A stretch of 8,379 nt of DNA from ECT2AJA-044 sp965658225 (GTDB lineage Bacteria > Bacteroidota > Bacteroidia > Flavobacteriales > ECT2AJA-044), in contig CBFHRK010000078.1 in the NCBI GenBank assembly GCA_965658225.1, positions 1 to 8,379 of the forward strand, given 5' to 3'. A program made the position numbers and the translations under genes. The notes under the pieces were generated by a model that ran no database searches, was not told the DNA's origin, and saw only the letters and a program-made list of their open reading frames with translations. Positions 6,401 through 8,379 of the stretch are shown one piece after another (within the stretch, counting starts at the first letter, position 1; each line of letters begins with the position of its first letter).

Positions 6401-8357
6401 AAAGAAGACCGCGTCCACCACATGGGATTCATTCCAATCACTCGGTAAAACGGATGTAATTGCTTTATTTGTGCTCGTATTGGCCACTCTATTTGTCTAT
6501 AGTGGGGGTTCAAAGCATGAATTTGTTCATTGGGATGATAACGAATACGTCTTCGAAAACGAATCAGTTATGTCCGATCAAACGAAAGCGACTGATTTCT
6601 TCAAAGCGGATTTTCCCGATTTACTTGCCGTGGCCACCAGATCAAAAGATCGAAGTGAAATTGATGATTCGGGTATTGTGGTCGCGAATTACCACCCAAT
6701 AACAATGGTGTCTTTATGGTGGAATTGGCAATCGGGTACCGGCGAATTCTCACCTTTTTTTCAAACGAACAAATGGCTGCACCTATTGAATGCTCTGTTG
6801 GTTTATTTGTTTGTACTCCGTTTGTATCCAAGTCGATGGGTGGCTTTTTTCTCCGCTCTTATATTCGCGCTTCATCCTATGCACGTTGAAAGTGTGGCTT
6901 GGATCTCGGAACGCAAAGATGTGCTTTACACCTTCTTCTTCCTTTCTGGATTAATAGCGTATGATCGATTTTTGGACAAAAAGAACATCGGATTCTATGC
7001 AGGAGCCTTCGCCTTGTTTGTTCTTTCTTGCTTGTCGAAGCCCGCAGCTGTTGTATTCCCGGTTGCGGCATTTGCATTGGCATTTTACAGAAGAAACGGT
7101 GGTTTTGTGAAGGTGTTGATACAGCTCACTCCTTTCCTCGTTCTATCGGTATTCTTCGGATTGATAACCTTAGGAGCACAGGCCGAAGCCATTAATGACA
7201 GCGATAGTTTTACCTTTTTCGATCGACTCACCATTGGTTTCTGGGCCAACTCGCTCTATTTATTAAAATTTATCGCTCCTGGGTCATATGCAACCATGCA
7301 TCCAATCCCAGGAAGTATACGCCCAATATTTTACGTTGGATGGTTGGTTACGGGAGCGTTCTTCGCTATTACCGCTTTTCTTGCCCTATCGGGCAGAAAA
7401 CTACTTGCCTTTGGCTTGGCCTTTTATTTCATCACCATTTTATTAGTTCTCCAGATTCTCGGAGTGGGCTCGGCAATAATTGCTGAGCGCTATACCTACG
7501 TTCCGTACATCGGTTTGGCACTGGTTCTACTCGTGGCAATACACAAATGGGTCGATTTCGCCTCTGTTCAAAGGAAAACACAGCGAATTTCCGCATCCGC
7601 TATTTTAGGATTGTTTATTCTTTTTCTGGCATTTCAAGCCAAAGGGCAAATGCAGGTGTGGAAAGACAGTAACGCTTTGTGGAGTCAGGTTGTGGAAGAA
7701 TACCCAAACGCTTATCTCGGCTATAAAAGCCGCGGTTATTATCAAAGTATATTAGCTGTTGACTTGGGGAATAACAGTCTTTTTAGCGCGGCCATTGCCG
7801 ATTATGACCAAGCGATTCCACGAGCCACCAAAAGTGATCAACTAACGGAGCTACATACTATTAAAGGATACGCCCTTTTCGCTCTTGGTCGCGATGAAGA
7901 AGCAGTAGTAGAATACAATTCGGCCGTTGAATACGATGCTGAAAATTGGCAAGCTATTTCGAATAGGGGAGTAGCATTGGTACGATTAGGACGTTATACG
8001 GAAGCTTTTCCAGATTTGAATAATACAATCGATCACCGGGAATACGGAGCGCAATCTCTTAAAGCGCGCAGTGTTGCCTACTTTAAAATCGGAGACTATC
8101 GAAACACCGTATCGGATGTTGATCTTTATCTTCAATTAAAGCCTGAAGAGCTCGATATGCGGAATCAGAAAGGGGTGGCTCTTATAAATTTAGGAGAGTA
8201 CGAAAAAGCTATCCAAGCGCTGACAATGGCGATTGATATGAGTAGAGGCAATCACCCTTCGTTGAAAAGCTTTTATTCGAACCGGGCGCTGGCCTATCAG
8301 CTTTCGGGTAGAATCGACGAAGCTAATCGAGACAGACAACGAGCCGCCAATCTTTAA
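6378..8357 (+). CDS. TMTC-like polytopic membrane protein with C-terminal TPR repeats (probable GT-C glycosyltransferase)
   Basis: A 659-residue inner-membrane protein. After a basic N-terminus, a first membrane segment at 27-43 is followed by a loop with W52-D53-D54 in FVHWDDNEY, the acidic motif placed like the catalytic/metal-binding Asp of GT-C glycosyltransferases. Further hydrophobic segments (about 133-150, 153-166, 183-195, 205-237, 246-266, 285-303 and several to about 420) carry family signatures: HPMHVESVAWISERKDV at 166-182, LSKPAAVVFPV around 219-229, and AERYTYVPYIGL at 369-380. From about 440 the protein is soluble, with some five TPR units at about 490-659 (for example GYALFALGRDEEAVVEYNSAV and GVALINLGEYEKAIQALTMAI). 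This is the domain order of TMTC proteins, which O-mannosylate exported proteins in animals; for bacterial members the donor and target are unknown. The ATG overlaps the glycosylase gene by 23 bp. GAAGGAA lies directly before it, too close to be a good ribosome site, so translational coupling is likely. Confidence 0.88.
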   Translation: MAKKVRNKKKTASTTWDSFQSLGKTDVIALFVLVLATLFVYSGGSKHEFVHWDDNEYVFENESVMSDQTKATDFFKADFPDLLAVATRSKDRSEIDDSGIVVANYHPITMVSLWWNWQSGTGEFSPFFQTNKWLHLLNALLVYLFVLRLYPSRWVAFFSALIFALHPMHVESVAWISERKDVLYTFFFLSGLIAYDRFLDKKNIGFYAGAFALFVLSCLSKPAAVVFPVAAFALAFYRRNGGFVKVLIQLTPFLVLSVFFGLITLGAQAEAINDSDSFTFFDRLTIGFWANSLYLLKFIAPGSYATMHPIPGSIRPIFYVGWLVTGAFFAITAFLALSGRKLLAFGLAFYFITILLVLQILGVGSAIIAERYTYVPYIGLALVLLVAIHKWVDFASVQRKTQRISASAILGLFILFLAFQAKGQMQVWKDSNALWSQVVEEYPNAYLGYKSRGYYQSILAVDLGNNSLFSAAIADYDQAIPRATKSDQLTELHTIKGYALFALGRDEEAVVEYNSAVEYDAENWQAISNRGVALVRLGRYTEAFPDLNNTIDHREYGAQSLKARSVAYFKIGDYRNTVSDVDLYLQLKPEELDMRNQKGVALINLGEYEKAIQALTMAIDMSRGNHPSLKSFYSNRALAYQLSGRIDEANRDRQRAANL

Positions 8358-8379
8358 GAAGGGTTATACTGTTTCCAGA

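Noticed and set aside
1..8379. Mobile element, CRISPR array or defence island
   Set aside because: No direct-repeat array, transposase, integrase, terminal inverted repeats or toxin-antitoxin pair is visible. The AlbA_2 protein alone is not sufficient to call a defence system.

Overview
The window looks like a piece of a Bacteroidota chromosome, most likely order Flavobacteriales. The grounds are: three perfect TAnnTTTG (-7) promoter boxes upstream of genes, almost no Shine-Dalgarno sequences, moderate-to-low GC, a DUF4136 lipoprotein, an outer-membrane barrel protein, a SMUG2-type DNA glycosylase and a TMTC-like membrane/TPR protein, all typical of that phylum. No rRNA, tRNA, CRISPR array, insertion sequence or integrase is visible. 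Assignment to a genus is not possible from this sequence.

Layout. (1) 2-1081 (+): 3' part of an uncharacterised, probably exported protein cut by the window edge; its C-terminal third has the look of a DUF922-like domain without a metal-binding motif. (2) 1145-2602 and 2630-3301 (+): pepD-like aminoacyl-histidine dipeptidase followed closely by a TrmH-type (SPOUT) RNA 2'-O-methyltransferase, probably one transcript from a promoter at 1116-1123. (3) 3292-3453 (-): a 53-codon small ORF whose end overlaps the trmH end, then about 286 bp without a gene. (4) 3740-4381 and 4387-5007 (+): a two-gene envelope operon, DUF4136 lipoprotein plus small outer-membrane beta-barrel, with a promoter at 3704-3711. 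(5) 5010-5645 (-): Schlafen-like AlbA_2 domain protein with a winged-helix-like tail, convergent with the envelope operon (2-bp gap) and divergent from the next gene (32-bp gap). (6) 5678-6400 and 6378-8357 (+): SMUG2-like DNA glycosylase overlapping by 23 bp a polytopic TMTC-like protein with C-terminal TPR repeats.

How the parts relate. Most of the window is housekeeping and envelope biology: peptide turnover, RNA modification, lipoprotein/OMP production, base-excision repair and probable extracytoplasmic glycosylation. I see no clear new defence or mobile system. The spots most worth a second look are a strong GC-rich hairpin inside the AlbA_2 gene that could terminate the convergent envelope operon, the compressed and overlapping divergent promoters between the AlbA_2 gene and the glycosylase gene (the latter possibly leaderless), the unlisted small ORF at 3292-3453, and the apparent degenerate DUF922-like C-terminus of the first protein.
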